From positions 880,430 through 944,429 of the forward strand of contig CANMNF010000002.1 in NCBI GenBank assembly GCA_947499255.1: a stretch of 64,000 nucleotides of DNA, written 5' to 3'. The notes below the pieces were generated by a model. The model had not been told where the DNA came from. It saw nothing but the letters and a program-made list of their open reading frames with translations, and made no database searches. This DNA is from an uncultured Sphingomonadaceae bacterium. GTDB lineage: Bacteria; Pseudomonadota; Alphaproteobacteria; Sphingomonadales; Sphingomonadaceae. Positions 45,301 through 55,100 of this stretch are shown piece after piece. A program made the position numbers and the translations under genes. The stretch's first letter is position 1. Every line of letters starts with the position of its first letter.

Positions 45301-45641
45301 TGGATCTTGGAACCGTCTGGTCTGCGCCTTACCAGCTGGATGTAACAGATGCATTGAAGACTGGCACCAATACCGTGCGTGTGCGCGTTGACAATTCGTG
45401 GGCGAACCGGCTGATCGGTGACGAAGCGTTGCCAGCGACGGACGGATACAAGCATTCAACATCATGGTCACCGCCGTTTGACATGGTCGACTGGTACAAG
45501 GAAAACCGTCCGCCGCCACCTGGTCCGCGCAGTACGTTCACGTCGTATCAATTCGTGGATGCCGATACTGCGTTGCCATCCTCTGGTCTGGTCGGTCCGG
45601 TGCAGCTGATACCTGTCGAACTGCAAGAGGTCAGACCTTAG
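42330..45641 (+). CDS. GH106-like alpha-L-rhamnosidase (copy A)
   Basis: An 1103-residue exported glycosidase with a signal-like N-terminus ([21 protein letters not shown]). GH106-type features: [38 protein letters not shown], a discoidin-like insert, [11 protein letters not shown] with Glu ~449, [10 protein letters not shown] and STEAFTA with Glu ~576. These two Glu positions are candidates for the inverting acid and base. A C-terminal beta-sandwich follows ([28 protein letters not shown]). It removes L-rhamnose from oligosaccharides. ATG 42330 is preceded by tttggag at seven bases; TTG 42318 is rejected. Tandem paralogue of the next gene. Confidence 0.87.
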   Translation: MSPRVKWAKVCMAAIAAVLVTGNTDAPLAQADIASAEAQSSNEAGLSTDLFLDPPREAYPRTWFHAMSGNISKEGVTKDLEAMAAIGLKGFTMFHVANGIPYGDVKFATDTHFDILDHVATESERLGLDFGLHNAEGWSASGGPWVTPEMSMKEMVWTASLANGGAIDIDLPVPVLRKDYFEDIAVIAYPTLAAEKRDLQLNPVITASSPNFRTDRLGGAERYERLEATLGPITGKRGWEKHGWLQYDFGKPVDIKSLRLTFRRGSFELELQSSLDGENWTSHGKLHKYHAGKRDRVADETFAGAPARYYRILSSDDVQIYALSFSHINAVNAVAGHTGLARVEDYELPDIGSPSADAIIDPKTVIDLTSKLDENGRLKAVLPAGDWTILRFGMTTTGAINEPSSPEGQGLEIDKFSSDAADFHYDQFMGRVTQSVPGTLDYMMLDSYEIGGQNWTKGFEKAFLAEHGYDLVPYLPLYAGRFVQSAKTSERVLSDSRRLNSKLTVQNYYAAMRERAYDDGMLTIIEAYGNGPFNYIDAAGIADIPMGEFWLTRDLGSVVVPRSAANTYGRELVSTEAFTAQQSLNWGFHPGMARSRGDEMWSLGANEFTFHRFVHQANTHVAPGLLMHFWGINFDRTQPWWDTAAKAWVEYIARGQYMLRQGVPVSDVLYLVGDGAPTDCPREKAGQRELGANIAYDCLNTDRLLAGLSFADGEITLASGAIYDAIVIPKRARFLPSTAQALAKLAARGVPIFGEMPSETIGMAAVHDAQSYDIAVAAINDAAVPLAQLKDAGFSDLVIEGQPDQRSAHRRAGTADIYFIPNRETVSGPVSVTVKGACRVPELWDADTGSTTRLASYTCGADAMQIRYDAQALQGTFLVLRQAAGQGYGTKRMLVIDEGLSIIAPTPGTARAIDGAWQATLTGWNVPEQKITLPQLIDLKDHPDSAVHHHSGSIAYTTNIDLPADWVHSADRVMLDLGQVEVAATVSVNGVDLGTVWSAPYQLDVTDALKTGTNTVRVRVDNSWANRLIGDEALPATDGYKHSTSWSPPFDMVDWYKENRPPPPGPRSTFTSYQFVDADTALPSSGLVGPVQLIPVELQEVRP

Positions 45642-45796
45642 GACTGCAACGGTTATTGCTGTTCGTCCCATTAAAGGCTTTGCGCTTGGGACGACGGCCG
45701 CCCTGCATAGCTGTGGCCCGTTGCCGCAAGATGAGGTCTTCCAATTCCGTCAAAATACGTCTATTTCAAGCAAAATAATGCAATTTGGAGAGAGAG

Positions 45797-48700
45797 ATGC
45801 ACAAAATACTTCCTTTTGGAAAGGCGGCGTTCGCCCTTGGTTTGGGCGTAATCACATGTGCAAATTCTGATGCTCCGAAAATGTCGGCGGCCGCTCAGAA
45901 CGCCGGCAGTGACTTGCCATTGACAGCAGAAACTTTCGCCAATCCACCGCGCGAAACATTCCCGCAAACCTGGTTCCATTCGATGAGCTCGAACATGTCC
46001 AAAGAGGGCATTACCAAGGATCTCGAAGCGATGGCAGCGATTGGCCTTAAAGGCTTTACGCTGTTTCATGTCTCGCAAGGTGTTGCTCACGGCGATGTAA
46101 AGTTCATGACCGAAGAGCATGTCGACATGCTCGAACATCTCGCCAAGGAGGCCGAGCGACTGGATCTGGATTATGCGTTGCATAACGCCGATGGCTGGTC
46201 ATCAAGCGGCGGACCTTGGGTTACGCCGGAAATGTCGATGAAAGAACTGGTGTTCTCTGAAACCTATGTTCCAGGTGGCGCTGTACGGGTAAATTTGCCT
46301 GAGCCGCATTCGCGTGAAGGGTTTTATCGCGATGTGGCGGTTATCGCCTATCCGACACTTGAAGCAGAAAAACTTGATCTGACGCTTGAGCCTGTAATCA
46401 CATCGTCATCCAGAGGATTTGACGGCAGCAAGGTTGGCCAAACGTCAGAATCTGTGCGCTTTCGCACGTCGCTTGGCCGGATTGAAGGTAAGCGTGGATG
46501 GAACGATCATGGCTGGATCCAGTACGATTTCGGCAAGCCTGTTGATATAAAAATGCTGAACATGACTTTCGACAGCAGCCGGACGGTGAGGCTTGAACTC
46601 GAAACGAGCATGGACGGTGAGAACTTCACCTCACAAGGCGCTCTTCCGATAAGCCGTTTGGGCAAGCGGCTGCGCGGGACCGATGTGACAATCGATGCGC
46701 CTGCGGCGCGATATTACCGGGTGAAGTCGAATGTGGCGCTCAGCCTGTACAACGTCACGTTTTCGCAGCTTGCCAAAATCGATAACGTTTATGGCCGAAC
46801 GAGCAATGCGCGGGTGGACGAGCCCAATCTGCGGCCCATCGGCAATCCTTTGGCACAGGAGATTATCGATCCTGCCTCAGTGATCGATTTGACCGGAATG
46901 CTGGATGAATCCGGCCAGCTTGCAGTGACGCTGCCTGACGGTGACTGGACGATTATGCGTTTTGGCATGACCAGCACAGGGGCAGTCAATGATCCTGCTT
47001 CGCCAGAAGGCGTCGGTCTGGAAATCGACAAATTCTCAAAAGAGGCAGCCAAACTGCATTATGACAGTTTCGTCGGCAAGGTCGCGCAACGTACGCCTGG
47101 CAATATGGATTTCATGCAGATCGACAGTTACGAGGTTGGCGGGCAAAGCTGGACCGATGGCTTTGCCGACATGTTTGCGCAGGAAAACGGGTATGAATTG
47201 CTGCCATATCTGCCGCTTTATGCTGGCCGATTTGTAGAAAGTGCAGAAACGGCTGAGCGTGTTTTGAGCGATAAGCGTCGCCTGGTTAGCGATTTGGTCG
47301 TCAAGAATTATTACACGGAAATGCGTGATCTGGCAGCCGAAGACGGTATCCGCACCATCATTGAACCTTATGGTTTTGGCCCTTTTAATTTTGTGGAATC
47401 AGGCGGTGTTGCCGATATTCCGATGGGTGAATTTTGGGTCGGCCGCGATCACGGCGTAATTGCCGCAGCCCGTTCGGCGGCCAACACCTATGGCAAGCCA
47501 ATCGTGGCAACCGAAGCTTTCACTGCGCTGCCTTCGGTAAATTGGGATTTCCACCCCGGCAATGTCAAAATCTATGGCGACAGAATGTGGGCCATCGGGG
47601 TGAACGAATTTACGTTCCACCGCTTTGCCCATCAGGCCAACACCAATGTCGCGCCAGGTATGTTGATGCACCATTGGGGCATCAATTTCGATCGCACGCA
47701 GCCGTGGTGGGATACCGGAGCCAAATCCTGGGTCGAATATATGGCGCGCGGGCAGTATATGCTGCGCCAGGGCAAACCTGTTGGTGATGTGCTGTATGTT
47801 CTTGGCGATGGCGCACCGTTGGTCTGTCCCGAAGAAAAAGCCATTATCAATGAGCTGGATATGGCGTTGGCGTATGATTGCCTGACCAGTGAACGCTTGC
47901 ATGCTGGGATGGCCTATACCGATGGGCAAATTCAGCTTCCGGTCGGATCGGCGTACGATGCGCTGGTTATTCCGGCTAAGGCCAGCTTCCTGCCCGCAAC
48001 GGTTGAAGCGCTGGCAAATCTGGCTGAGCGTGGCGTCCCGATTTATGGTACCCCACCGCAAATGCCTGCCGGGAAAGCGGCACTGGCTCAGGTGGCGCAA
48101 TACCAGTCGGCTGTGGCGCGCATCGCCGCAGTTGCAAAGCCGCTTGCAGCGTTGCCCGGCGATAATCTGCCCGATGTGACGCTCGATGGATATGAGAATG
48201 TGCGCTCGGCGCATCGCCGCACGCCGGATGCGGATATTCACTTCATTCTCAACCCGTCTGAAGATGCACAATCGTTGTTGGCTACCGTCAAGGGCGATTG
48301 CCGCGTACCTGAACTGTGGAACCCTGATACCGGTGTGGTGACCCGCCTTGCCAGTTATTCCTGCGCTGACGGAGCCATGCAATTGCGTTTCGATGCCGAG
48401 GGCAATGAGGGTACCTTCCTGGTGTTGCGCGAAGCGGCAAAACCGGGGAGCGGCACTGCACAGATGCTGATCGCTCATGATGGCAAAGGCGCTGTGGCTG
48501 CTGTGGCCGGCGAAGCGTTGGCCGTTGATGGTGCATGGAGCGCATCTTTGACCGGCTGGAATGTGCCGCAAAAGACCATTTCGATGCCTGAACTGATTGA
48601 CCTGAAGGATCATCCCGACAGTGCAGTCCACCACCATTCGGGCAGCATTCAATACACCACCACCGTTCAGCTTCCCGCCAATTGGGTTCGTACAGCGGAT

Positions 48701-49099
48701 CGTCTGATGCTCGATTTAGGGCAAGTTGAAGTGGCCGCCACGGTTAGCGTGAATGGGCAGGTAATGGATACCTTGTGGACTGCGCCTTATCATCTGGACA
48801 TCACCGATGCAGCAAAGCCGGGTGCCAACGAAATCAGCATTCGGGTAGACAACCAATGGGCCAACCGCCTCATCGGTGACGAAGCTTTGCCAGACACCTC
48901 CGGGTACAATTATGTGCAAGGCTATAGGAGTTCTGGCGATATGGTCGATTGGTATAAGGAAAACCGTCCGCCCCCAGCCACTGAGCGTGTGACCTTTGCG
49001 ACGCACAAATTCCTTGAAGCTGACGATCCATTGCCATCGTCGGGTCTCATCGGGCCTGTGCGTATCGTGCCAATGATGTTCAAAGCGCCGGCAAAATAA
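45797..49099 (+). CDS. GH106-like alpha-L-rhamnosidase (copy B)
   Basis: An 1100-residue paralogue of copy A with the same layout: [87 protein letters not shown] and a C-terminal [12 protein letters not shown] sandwich ending [10 protein letters not shown]. The leader GLGVITCANSDAP contains a Cys after a hydrophobic core, so it could be a lipoprotein, although the lipobox is imperfect. ATG 45797 follows tttggagagag; the track start is a TTG inside the ribosome site. The 155-base gap from copy A holds an 8-bp hairpin (45663-45694) without a T-tract. Synonymous codons differ widely from copy A, so the duplication is old. Confidence 0.87.
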   Translation: MHKILPFGKAAFALGLGVITCANSDAPKMSAAAQNAGSDLPLTAETFANPPRETFPQTWFHSMSSNMSKEGITKDLEAMAAIGLKGFTLFHVSQGVAHGDVKFMTEEHVDMLEHLAKEAERLDLDYALHNADGWSSSGGPWVTPEMSMKELVFSETYVPGGAVRVNLPEPHSREGFYRDVAVIAYPTLEAEKLDLTLEPVITSSSRGFDGSKVGQTSESVRFRTSLGRIEGKRGWNDHGWIQYDFGKPVDIKMLNMTFDSSRTVRLELETSMDGENFTSQGALPISRLGKRLRGTDVTIDAPAARYYRVKSNVALSLYNVTFSQLAKIDNVYGRTSNARVDEPNLRPIGNPLAQEIIDPASVIDLTGMLDESGQLAVTLPDGDWTIMRFGMTSTGAVNDPASPEGVGLEIDKFSKEAAKLHYDSFVGKVAQRTPGNMDFMQIDSYEVGGQSWTDGFADMFAQENGYELLPYLPLYAGRFVESAETAERVLSDKRRLVSDLVVKNYYTEMRDLAAEDGIRTIIEPYGFGPFNFVESGGVADIPMGEFWVGRDHGVIAAARSAANTYGKPIVATEAFTALPSVNWDFHPGNVKIYGDRMWAIGVNEFTFHRFAHQANTNVAPGMLMHHWGINFDRTQPWWDTGAKSWVEYMARGQYMLRQGKPVGDVLYVLGDGAPLVCPEEKAIINELDMALAYDCLTSERLHAGMAYTDGQIQLPVGSAYDALVIPAKASFLPATVEALANLAERGVPIYGTPPQMPAGKAALAQVAQYQSAVARIAAVAKPLAALPGDNLPDVTLDGYENVRSAHRRTPDADIHFILNPSEDAQSLLATVKGDCRVPELWNPDTGVVTRLASYSCADGAMQLRFDAEGNEGTFLVLREAAKPGSGTAQMLIAHDGKGAVAAVAGEALAVDGAWSASLTGWNVPQKTISMPELIDLKDHPDSAVHHHSGSIQYTTTVQLPANWVRTADRLMLDLGQVEVAATVSVNGQVMDTLWTAPYHLDITDAAKPGANEISIRVDNQWANRLIGDEALPDTSGYNYVQGYRSSGDMVDWYKENRPPPATERVTFATHKFLEADDPLPSSGLIGPVRIVPMMFKAPAK

Positions 49100-49211
49100 G
49101 GCCTTAGCAAAACCCGCCGGTCAGGACATCTGTGCTGGGTGCGAGCCGGGGATGACTGACATTTGTGAGCGATAGTTGAATTCGCCGCTGAATATATTTG
49201 GAGAGCTGTCC

Positions 49212-50723
49212 ATGAATTTTCGTATCGCGCAAACCGGGCCGCGCAAACTTCGAGGTTGGCTGCGTACCGGTCTTGCTATTGTCACCTCGGTGCTGGTGGC
49301 ATCTGCTGCATCCGCACAGGATCGGCCAAATGTGGTGTTCATCGCGGTTGATGATCTTCGCACCGCGATCGGTGCCTATGGCGATGATATTGCGGTAACT
49401 CCCAATATGGACAAGTTCGCCAGTGATAGCTTGCTGTTCGAACGCGCCTTTGTGCAAATGGCCACCTGTTCGCCATCGCGCGCCTCGTTAATGTCAGCAA
49501 TGCGTCCAGATACCTTGCAGATCTATTACAGCACGGGCGATGGTGGCAAAGTGCAAGACAGCATCCCGCTGGACCAAACGTTGAACGGGTTTTTCAAAGC
49601 TGGCGGATATGAAACTATCTCCATCGGCAAGATTTACCACCACCCCGATGACAGCAAGGCAGGTTGGTCGCAGCGGCATTTCAATGCCAAGGACGATGAA
49701 AGTCAGCGTCGCCGTGCCCGGACAGCAGGTATCGAATCCTATTTGGCGGCGCTCGATTTCAAAGAGAATAGCGGTTCCAATCGGATGAAGCCCCTATTGT
49801 ATGAAAGTGAAGATGTTGGCGATGAAGCCTATGCTGATGGCACGAACACGCTTTTTGCAATACAGGAACTTGCTCGTCTGTCACGCGGCGACACGCCGTT
49901 CTTTCTAGCGCTTGGGCTGCGCAAGCCACATCTGCCTTTTAATGCGCCGAAGAAATATTGGGATCTGTACGATCCAGAAACAATGCCGCTGCCAAGCCTG
50001 ATGGCTCCGCCCGAAAACGCGCATCCTTACACGCTAAGCAGTTTTGGTGAGATCCGCACATATGCCGGAGCGCCGGGCAGGAACGAGATCACCATCGATT
50101 TCATCCGGAAGATGCGTCATGCCTATTACGCCAATGTTTCTTATGCCGATGCAATGGTCGGGAAAGTTCTCAAAGCGATTGATCACCTTGGCCTTGCAGA
50201 CGATACAATCGTTGTTGTCTGGGGTGATCATGGCTTCAAAGTTGGCGAATATGAATCGTTCAGCAAGCACACCAATTTTGAGATCGACACGCGCGTCCCG
50301 CTGATGATCCGTGTGCCAGGCAAGCAGGCGGGCACACGCACGGCTGCGCTGGTTGAAACGATCGATATCTTTCCCACTCTGGCCGAGCTTACCGGTCAAG
50401 CGCCTCCTCGCGAAAAGGAAGGCCGCAGTTTTGCCACGCTGATCGACAATCCCGAACAACATTTCAGAAATGCCACGTTCCAGCAATTCTATCGCGGGTA
50501 TCGCGGTGATGATTTGATGGGATATGCTGTGCGCAGCGACAATTTCCGCTATGTGGCATGGACGAAAACCGAAGATGGCGAGACAATCGGCGTCGAGCTG
50601 TACGATCACCGCAACGATTCTGGCGAAACCGCCAACATCGCCGATGATCCCGCTTATGCCTCGACGCTGGCTTACATGGAACAGCTAAGGGTTGCGGCAA
50701 AGCATGGGCCGGTAAATAACTGA
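49212..50723 (+). CDS. Exported sulfatase, iduronate-2-sulfatase-like (S1 family)
   Basis: A 503-residue type I sulfatase with a Sec signal (VTSVLVASAASAQD). NVVFIAVDDLRTAIGAYGDD is a metal-binding start typical of iduronate-2-sulfatase-like S1_7 members. The sulfatase signature CSPSR has Cys86, which must be converted to formylglycine. RKPHLPFNAPKKYWDLYD and VVVWGDHGFKVGEYESFSKHTNFE carry further ligands. It removes sulfate from a uronic acid or rhamnose of the polymer. ATG 49212 lies six bases after GGAGAG; the preceding tttggag matches the leaders of copies A and B. No formylglycine-generating enzyme gene is in the window. Confidence 0.9.
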   Translation: MNFRIAQTGPRKLRGWLRTGLAIVTSVLVASAASAQDRPNVVFIAVDDLRTAIGAYGDDIAVTPNMDKFASDSLLFERAFVQMATCSPSRASLMSAMRPDTLQIYYSTGDGGKVQDSIPLDQTLNGFFKAGGYETISIGKIYHHPDDSKAGWSQRHFNAKDDESQRRRARTAGIESYLAALDFKENSGSNRMKPLLYESEDVGDEAYADGTNTLFAIQELARLSRGDTPFFLALGLRKPHLPFNAPKKYWDLYDPETMPLPSLMAPPENAHPYTLSSFGEIRTYAGAPGRNEITIDFIRKMRHAYYANVSYADAMVGKVLKAIDHLGLADDTIVVVWGDHGFKVGEYESFSKHTNFEIDTRVPLMIRVPGKQAGTRTAALVETIDIFPTLAELTGQAPPREKEGRSFATLIDNPEQHFRNATFQQFYRGYRGDDLMGYAVRSDNFRYVAWTKTEDGETIGVELYDHRNDSGETANIADDPAYASTLAYMEQLRVAAKHGPVNN

Positions 50724-50827
50724 AGCAATCGGCGCGCCGCTCTTGTGTCGGCGCGCGAAAGGGGCAAAGATCAAAAGGTCATGCCCGGCGGCAACGTGCC
50801 GCATCGCTGGTTCTAATCAGGAGTGGG

Positions 50828-52072
50828 ATGACAATGATGATAAGGAAACTTACGGCTTGCACATTGGTGGCTTTGCTTTCGGCCACCATGCTTTCTACTC
50901 CTGCTGCGGCAGATGGTCATGCTCATGGAGAGGTGTCGAAACACGTCTCCTGTTCGCAAATCACGCCTGAATGGCGCAGGCCTGCAATGACCGATCCCAA
51001 AGAGGCTTCGGCTGAAGAAATCGGTTGCGCGGTTGCCAGTTGGCAGCTCGCCGCCAAGGAAGATATGGATTATATCGATATCAAGATCCCCCAAAGCTCT
51101 TATGGGCGCGGTTGGGTCAAGGCGACATTCTATATCGGGCTCGACACATTCGCCAGCGCGATGGGAGATGACAATCTGCTTGGCAGAGTGCGCCAGTTTG
51201 CGTTGGAAAATGGGCTCGAACTTGGTGATCGCCCCTGGCATGGCGATGATCAGGCAGTCGCGGCGGTTTATGCCGCTATGGCCATGCGTGAGAACGAACC
51301 GGAATATATGCGCAAATCGCGCGAGCGTTTCGATGAAGTTATGGCGGCCAATTATACGCACAGCCTGGAACTGATCGAGCCGGAGGTTCCCGGTACTGAA
51401 AGCGTGTGTCAAACGCGTTGGTGCTGGGCTGATGCGATTTTCATGGCGCCGCCGGCATGGGCGCTGGCGACAAAGGTTTCGGGCGATCCCAAATATCTCG
51501 ATTACGCAGTCTCGGAAACCCGCGCGACAATCGAATATCTGCAAGACCCGCAAACGGGTCTGTTGTTTCGGGACAGCCGTTATTTTGATCTGAAAACCGA
51601 AAACGGCAAGCCGGTATTTTGGAGCCGTGGCAATGGTTGGGTATTTGCCGGTCTGGCGCGGTTTATCGATGCGATGCCGCAGGATCATCCGGATTTGCCA
51701 TACATGAAACAGACCTATCTCACGCTTGCAGACAGGTTGGTAACCTTGCAGCGCGAAGACGGGTTCTGGCCGACTTCATTGATGGATGCGGAATATCTGA
51801 CCAATCCGGAAGCCAGCGGTACCGGCTTTTTCGGTTATGGTCTGGCATGGGGTATCAATAACGGCATGTTGCAAGGCGAGCAGTATATCAACGCCCGCGA
51901 CAAAGCATGGGATGCGATGCGATTTGCAACCAACAGCGCTGGTAAAGTGGGCTGGGTCCAGCAAATCGGGAAAGATCCGCAAACAACGCAGGCCGAAACC
52001 AGCCAGCTTTATGGCGCGGGCGCAATGCTGTTGTTTGCAAGCGAGATGCTGGACGTTGAAACACAACATTAG
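50828..52072 (+). CDS. GH105-like unsaturated uronyl hydrolase (second copy)
   Basis: A 414-residue exported protein (signal LVALLSATMLSTPAAA) of the GH105/GH88 (alpha/alpha)6 group. Features: GWVKATFYIGLDTFA, RPWHGDDQAVAAVYAAMA, the catalytic-Asp segment RWCWADAIFMAPPAWA (Asp ~202), LLFRDSRYFDLKTENGKPVFWSRGNGWVFAGLARF and ASGTGFFGYGLAWGINNG. Like the first copy at 34.6 kb it cleaves unsaturated uronate from the non-reducing end after lyase action, but it lacks the lipobox and so is probably soluble in the periplasm. ATG 50828 is five bases after AGGAG. Two GH105 copies suggest two uronate linkages or compartments. Confidence 0.9.
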   Translation: MTMMIRKLTACTLVALLSATMLSTPAAADGHAHGEVSKHVSCSQITPEWRRPAMTDPKEASAEEIGCAVASWQLAAKEDMDYIDIKIPQSSYGRGWVKATFYIGLDTFASAMGDDNLLGRVRQFALENGLELGDRPWHGDDQAVAAVYAAMAMRENEPEYMRKSRERFDEVMAANYTHSLELIEPEVPGTESVCQTRWCWADAIFMAPPAWALATKVSGDPKYLDYAVSETRATIEYLQDPQTGLLFRDSRYFDLKTENGKPVFWSRGNGWVFAGLARFIDAMPQDHPDLPYMKQTYLTLADRLVTLQREDGFWPTSLMDAEYLTNPEASGTGFFGYGLAWGINNGMLQGEQYINARDKAWDAMRFATNSAGKVGWVQQIGKDPQTTQAETSQLYGAGAMLLFASEMLDVETQH

Positions 52073-52199
52073 TGCGCCTTTAGATCAGAGGTGGTTTCTC
52101 ACATAAACAGCGCGATCCATCGTTCTTCAAGCAGGCCCAAAACAGGCCCGACACAGGACGGTATCAATTTTTGAATCCGACGGTAAACGGAGTGAAATT

Positions 52200-55100
52200 A
52201 TGAAGTTCAGTCATGGGTCAGCCCGCCGACCATCAAGCAGAGCAATGAAGGCGTCGCCAGCTCGTAAAACTGGTCTGTGGCGCAGCGCTGTGGCAGGTGC
52301 GCTGATGATGTCTGTATCAGGCGGCGCGATGGCGCAATCGATGGAAGAGGATTTTCTCAATCCTCCCGAGCGCGCCAAGCCCAGAACCTGGGTCCACGCG
52401 CTTAATGGCAACATGACCAAAGAGGGCTTTACCAAAGATCTCGAAGCGATGGCGGAGGCGGGGCTGGGCGGGATCATCCTGTTCCACGTCAGTCTGGGAA
52501 TGCCGACTGGCCCTATACGTTTCGATTCGCCTGAACATCACGAAATCGTCACCCATGTTGCAGCCGAGTGTGAACGGCTGGGCCTGTCTTTTGGTATCCA
52601 TAATACAGATGGCTGGACGTCTAGCGGAGGACCATGGATCACGCCTGAAAACTCCATGAAGATGACCACCTGGAGCGAAACGATCGTACAAGGTGGTGGT
52701 GATGTAAATGTCGCGTTGCCGCAGCCGACCAAGCGCGAAGGGTATTACCAAGATGTTGCGGTGATTGCGTATCCCACATTGCAAAGTGAGCTTGTAGATG
52801 CCTCGCTGAAACCAACGATCACATCGTCCCACCCCGATCTTGATATCGCGTTGCTGCAGGATCAGCGCTGGGACGAACAAAGCGCGCTACCAGTGGGTGA
52901 AGACGGCAAAAGCTGGATCCAATTTGCATATGATGAACCACAAACCATCAATGGCGTGTTTCTGGCGATGTTTCGCCCCATCGGGGGGAGCCGCGAATAC
53001 GAAGTTCATACTTCCGATGACGGAATAAACTTCACAAAGATCGACCGCCAGCGCCTGAAGCGCAAAGGCAAGCGGGATTTTGCCATAGATCAGCGACTTG
53101 ACGCGGTGACGGCAAAATACTTTCGGATCGTGCTGGAGCAACGGGCCAATATTTCAGAAGTCGCGCTGACATATCGGCCGCAATATGATCAATATCTGGA
53201 AATGATCTCGCTCTACAAGCGCAATACGCATCAATTCAAGGATTTGGAAGCGGCGGACCCATCGCTAATTATCGATAAGGATCAGGTCATCGATCTGACC
53301 GGCAAAATGGGTATTGATGGCCGATTGCGCGCCTCGCTTCCTGCTGGCGATTGGACGGTCATGCGCTTTGGATACACCTCGACATCCGCGATGAACGGCC
53401 CCGCATCGCCAGAGGGGCGTGGTCTTGAAAACGACAAGATGAACCGCCCATCGTTCAAAATCCACTACGATGCGTATATGGGCAAAGTCATCGAGAATAC
53501 ACGCGAAGTGGCGCCCAACGCTTTGCAATATATGGAGATCGACAGCTTCGAGGTTGGCGGACAAAACTGGACCCACGGCTATCACCAGCTCTTCGAGGAA
53601 AAATTCGGGCATTCGATCAAGCAATATCTGCCGCTTTATGCCGGCCGATTGGTGGGTAGTGTAGATGAGTCATCGCGCATCCTGTGGGAAATGCGCCGCC
53701 TCAGCAGCCAGTTGATCACCGACAATTATTTTGCCTATTTCACCGAGCTGACGAATGAAGACGATCTCATCACCTATGTTGAACCTTATACATTCAACGC
53801 CCCGTTCGATGAGATCGATGCAGGACAACATGCCGACGTACCGATGGGAGAATTCTGGGTAACCTGGCCGCACGAACGCTACGATACTGGCGTCGCGGTT
53901 TCCAGTGCACGCCTATACGGCAAGCCGATCATTTCAGCAGAAGCGTTTACCGCAAGCGCTGTTGACGGCAATTGGCGGCTACATCCCGGTACGCTCAAGA
54001 CAGCGGGCGACAAAGCGTGGGCTTTGGGCATTAATGAGTTCTTTTTCCACCGCTACGCGCATCAGCCCAACACGCATGTGCGCCCCGGTATGACGATGTG
54101 GCAATTCGGCAGCCATATTGATCGCAACCAGACATGGTGGGACACCGCTGGCAAGGAATGGTTTGAGTATATTGCACGTGGTTCGCAAATCCTGCGGCAG
54201 GGTGTGATCAAGTCAGACATGCTTGTCTATAATGGTGAAGGATCGCCCAGTACCGCTGCCAAACGCACCAGCCTTGGCAGACGTATTCCCAACAGCATCA
54301 ATTTCGATACGACGAATACCGATGCTCTGCATAACCGCGTTGCGCCTAAAAATGGGAAACTGGTTCTGCCTGACGGTGGAAGCTACCGGTCACTGGCCTT
54401 GTGGAACACCGAGCTGGTTTCAATCGCTACGCTTGAACGGATCGCGGAATTGGCTGACGCGGGGATCATTATCATAGGCAAACGGCCCGAAGGTCTGCCA
54501 GGATATGGACGAACAGACGCGGAGAAGGCCCGTTTCGAGCAGCTCGTCGATCACATCTGGGCCAAGCCCAAAACCTATGAGAGCCTTGAATACGAAGATA
54601 TTTTTGCAAAGAACGATCTACCGCTCGACCTGTCGGTCGAAGGGAAGAACAACTTCATTTATCAGCACAAGGTCGATGGTGAACGCGACATCTATTACAT
54701 CGCCAATTACGAGAATGAAGATGGTGTTATCGAGTATGATTTCAGCATCACTGGCAAAATCCCCGAGATGTGGGACCCGGTGACCGGAGCGACCACAAAA
54801 CTCGCGCATTTCGAACAGACTGAAACTGGCGTGCGTGTGCCGATCTCGGTTCACAAGGACCAATCGTTCTTCGTCATCTTTAAAGAGCCGATTGTGAGTG
54901 CGCCGATTACCGAGGCTTCACATGGTTCAGCTGAATTGCCGATGTTCACATGGGACGATGATGGCGCCATGTTCATGGAAACAATGGCGAACGGTGAATT
55001 TAACGGAAGCCGAGCCGATGGAAGCCGGTTTGCGATCAGCATAGACGATCTTCCTGAAGACCAGGCAGTTTCGGGTAATTGGTCGATCTCATTCGACGAA

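Noticed and set aside
47399-48652. 417-codon minus-strand ORF opposite GH106 copy B
   Set aside because: Shadow with His/Arg/Ile-rich composition; GH106 motifs are continuous on the plus strand.
50733-50757. GCGCGCCG/CGGCGCGC hairpin after the sulfatase as a terminator
   Set aside because: No T-tract follows; it may affect mRNA stability but cannot be called a terminator.
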